From Pseudomonas putida (GTDB lineage: Bacteria; Pseudomonadota; Gammaproteobacteria; Pseudomonadales; Pseudomonadaceae), in assembly GCF_002025705.1 (NCBI RefSeq), contig NZ_CP018846.1, positions 2,843,501 to 2,907,500 of the forward strand: DNA of 64,000 bases, given 5' to 3'. The notes below the pieces were generated by a model. That model did no database searches and was not told the origin of the DNA. It saw only the letters and a program-made list of their open reading frames with translations. A program made the translations under genes and the position numbers. Positions 61,659-64,000 of the stretch are shown here, piece after piece; the stretch's first letter is position 1; each line of letters starts with the position of its first letter.

Positions 61659-64000
61659 CGGAGTTCTCCTGGTGTGGAATCATGAGTGGCTACAAGATCG
61701 CGGCGCCGGACCAGCCAGTACGCCGCGGGAATAACTAAGAGAGAGAGCAAGGGTGCGGTCAGCATTCCGCCTACCATGGGTACGGCGATGCGGCTCATCA
61801 CTTCGCTGCCAGTACCGCTGCTCCAGAGAATGGGCAGCAGGCCTGCGACGATCACCGCCACAGTCATTGCCTTGGGCCGGATGCGTTGAACCGCACCCTC
61901 ACGGATTGCCTCCAGCAACGCCGGTTGCGTGCGCTCACCATTGGCCTGTCGCTCGGCCCAGGCGTTATTCAGGTAGATCAGCATGATCACCCCGAACTCG
62001 GCCGCAACCCCGGCCAAAGCAATGAAGCCAACGCCGGTGGCCACCGACAGATTGAAACCCATCAGGTACAGCAACCACACACCGCCAGTGAGGGCGAAAG
62101 GCAGAGTGCCCATGATCAGCAGAGCCTCACCTAGGCGGCCAAAGGTCAGATACAACAGGACGAAGATGATGGCCAAGGTCGCCGGTACCACCCAGGCCAA
62201 CCGAGCGTTGGCGCGTTCCAGATACTCGAATTGACCTGAATAGCTCAGACTGACGCCTGGATCGAGCTTCACTTCCCGGTCAACTGCCTGACGCAGATCA
62301 GCGACCACAGACGACAGATCACGGCCGCGAACGTCGATGTACACCCAGCCAGAGGGACGGGCGTTCTCGCTCTTGAGCATCGGCGGGCCTTCGGCGATTT
62401 GCACGTGGGCCAAGGTACCGAGGGTTATCTGGCCCCCTTGTGCGGTGTAGATCGGTAGTTCACGCAGGGCATCGACTGAATCCCGCCATTCGCGGGGGTA
62501 GCGAACGCTGATCGGGTAACGCGCCAGGCCTTCCACCGTCTCGCCGATGGTTTCGCCACCAATGGCGCCGGCGACAATGGCTTGCACGTCGGCGATGTTC
62601 AGGCCGTAACGGGCAGCAGCGTGGCGGTCGATGTCGAGATCGACGTACCGTCCGCCGGTCAAACGCTCGGCCAGTGCCGAGGTCACGCCAGGTACAGACT
62701 TCGCTACCCGTTCGATGGCCAGGGTCGTGCGGTCGATCTGCGCCAGGTCGCTGCCGGCCACCTTTACGCCAATCGGGCTCTTGATACCGGTGGCGAGCAT
62801 GTCGATACGGTTACGGATTGGCGGAATCCAGATGTTGGTCAGGCCCGGTACGCGTACGGTGCGGTCAAGTTCCTCGACCAGTTTCTCGCTGGTCATTCCT
62901 GGCCGCCACTGATCCTTGGGCTTGAGCCGCACGATGGTCTCGAACATCTCCAACGGTGCCGGGTCGGTGGCTGACTCTGCGCGACCGGCCTTGCCGAACA
63001 CACTGGCGACTTCCGGCACCGTGCGGATCAGTCTATCGGTGCGCTGAAGAAGCTCCGAGGCCTTTTGCGCCGACAGGCCTGGCAGGGCCGAGGGCATGTA
63101 CAGCAGGTCACCTTCGTCCAGCGGCGGCAGGAATTCCCCACCCAGGTGGCTCAACGGCCACAGGCTGCTGAGCAAGATCGCCAGCGCGCCCATCAGCGTC
63201 AACCACGGCCTACGCAGTACGACCTCCAGCGCCGGCCGGTACACGCGAATCAGCCCACGGTTGAGTGGATTACGCTGCTCGGCGGGCAATGGCCCACGGA
63301 TCCAGTAGCCCATCAGCACAGGCACCAATGTCACGGCCAGCCCCGCCGCCGCCGCCATGGCATAGGTCTTGGTGAACGCCAGGGGTGCGAACAACCGCCC
63401 CTCCTGGGCCTGCAAGGTGAACACCGGCACGAACGACAGGGTGATGATCATCAGGCTGAAGAACAACGCCGGCCCGACCTCCACGGCGGCATCTGTCATG
63501 ACCCGCCAGTGCTCGGCCCCTCTCAGCACCTGCCCCGGATTACGGGCATGCCAGGCCTCGACCCGTTTGTGCGCGTTTTCGATCATCACCACAGCGGCAT
63601 CGACCATTGCGCCAATGGCGATGGCAATGCCGCCCAGTGACATGATGTTGGCGTTGATGCCCTGGTGCCGCATGATGATCAGCGCGATCAATACCCCCAC
63701 CGGCAATGACACAATTGCAACCAGCGACGAGCGCAGGTGCCACAGGAAGGCGGCGCACACCAGTGCGACCACGATGAACTCCTCGATCAGCTTGTGACTG
63801 AGGTTGTCTACGGCGCGGTCGATCAATTGGCTGCGGTCATAGGTAGTCACCAACTCGACGCCGGCGGGCAGGCTTTTCTTCAGTGTTTCGAGCTTTTCCT
63901 TCACACGGGTGATGGCTTCCCGGGCATTCTTGCCGCTGCGCAGGATCACCACGCCGCCCACGGCTTCGCCTTCGCCATCCAGCTCCCCGATGCCCCGCCG
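61655..64000 (-). CDS. cusA: CusA/CzcA-family heavy-metal RND efflux pump (5' end outside window)
   Basis: Inner-membrane proton antiporter exporting Cu(I)/Ag(I) across both membranes with CusB and CusC. The C-terminal 781 residues are present; the gene continues past base 64000, so the N terminus is missing from view. Visible: [16 protein letters not shown], the RND helix with [35 protein letters not shown] (periplasmic cleft), and the last helical block [24 protein letters not shown]. The order (cusA then cusF) and the Met residues in the pore region point to monovalent copper/silver rather than Zn/Co. Confidence 0.93.
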   Translation of the reverse strand, partial: RRGIGELDGEGEAVGGVVILRSGKNAREAITRVKEKLETLKKSLPAGVELVTTYDRSQLIDRAVDNLSHKLIEEFIVVALVCAAFLWHLRSSLVAIVSLPVGVLIALIIMRHQGINANIMSLGGIAIAIGAMVDAAVVMIENAHKRVEAWHARNPGQVLRGAEHWRVMTDAAVEVGPALFFSLMIITLSFVPVFTLQAQEGRLFAPLAFTKTYAMAAAAGLAVTLVPVLMGYWIRGPLPAEQRNPLNRGLIRVYRPALEVVLRRPWLTLMGALAILLSSLWPLSHLGGEFLPPLDEGDLLYMPSALPGLSAQKASELLQRTDRLIRTVPEVASVFGKAGRAESATDPAPLEMFETIVRLKPKDQWRPGMTSEKLVEELDRTVRVPGLTNIWIPPIRNRIDMLATGIKSPIGVKVAGSDLAQIDRTTLAIERVAKSVPGVTSALAERLTGGRYVDLDIDRHAAARYGLNIADVQAIVAGAIGGETIGETVEGLARYPISVRYPREWRDSVDALRELPIYTAQGGQITLGTLAHVQIAEGPPMLKSENARPSGWVYIDVRGRDLSSVVADLRQAVDREVKLDPGVSLSYSGQFEYLERANARLAWVVPATLAIIFVLLYLTFGRLGEALLIMGTLPFALTGGVWLLYLMGFNLSVATGVGFIALAGVAAEFGVIMLIYLNNAWAERQANGERTQPALLEAIREGAVQRIRPKAMTVAVIVAGLLPILWSSGTGSEVMSRIAVPMVGGMLTAPLLSLLVIPAAYWLVRRRDLVATHDSTPGELR

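Overview
The window looks like a chromosomal segment of a Pseudomonas of the P. putida group. It is GC-rich, has pseudomonad REP/BIME palindromes between genes (core GGGAGCGGGCTTGCCCGCGA and variants), AraC/LysE/MerR pairs, a sigma-54 promoter, and A-rich leaders resembling Crc/Hfq targets. No rRNA, tRNA, phage, transposase or CRISPR was seen. Assignments rest on reading the translated proteins by eye; no database search was possible.

Region 1 (78-12341) is core metabolism: a DAHP synthase, a parvulin, a YejABE-type peptide ABC transporter without its ATPase, then a ketone-body module. The module is a sigma-54 activator, a GntP-type permease behind a -24/-12 promoter, 3-hydroxybutyrate dehydrogenase, ecotin and acetoacetyl-CoA synthetase. 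A second parvulin closes it. Region 2 (12475-20095) has an autotransporter, two LysE exporters around an AraC regulator, a PPP-type phosphatase, a DUF3016 protein, a nitrilase-family hydrolase with a small membrane protein, and Ogt.

Region 3 (20174-38739) is the most interesting part. Two seven-gene minus-strand operons flank one AraC-type regulator (31247-32257). Operon 1 is alpha/beta hydrolase, DUF1302 outer-membrane barrel, DUF1329, YCF48-like protein, MMPL/RND transporter, acyl-CoA dehydrogenase and acyl-CoA ligase. Operon 2 is quinone oxidoreductase, TauD-like dioxygenase, BKACE (DUF849), MFS transporter, DsbA/FrnE-like protein, Rieske ferredoxin and YeiH. A 43-bp element, identical at 37 of 43 positions and built from two half-sites 21 bp apart, lies upstream of the first gene of BOTH operons. 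Several leaders also carry Crc/Hfq-like A-rich motifs. I infer one regulon, probably for uptake and catabolism of a hydrophobic, possibly sulfonated, carbon source.

Region 4 (38898-46734) starts with a MerR regulator and an Old-Yellow-Enzyme-like reductase sharing a MerR-type promoter. It continues with OsmE, several small lipoproteins (one of 48 aa), small membrane and hypothetical proteins, and an orphan SGNH-like protein. A decayed copy of a small secreted protein (44063-44265) has an intact paralogue at 46447-46734. Region 5 (46905-57837) holds an orphan PAS histidine kinase divergent from a 2881-aa cyclic beta-glucan synthase, followed by a Crp/Fnr regulator.

Region 6 (57910-64000) is a scar and accessory boundary. 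It has fragments of a GrpB-family gene and of an AAA-ATPase gene, then an L,D-transpeptidase and the end of a copper efflux operon (CusF, CusA). CusA runs off the right edge.
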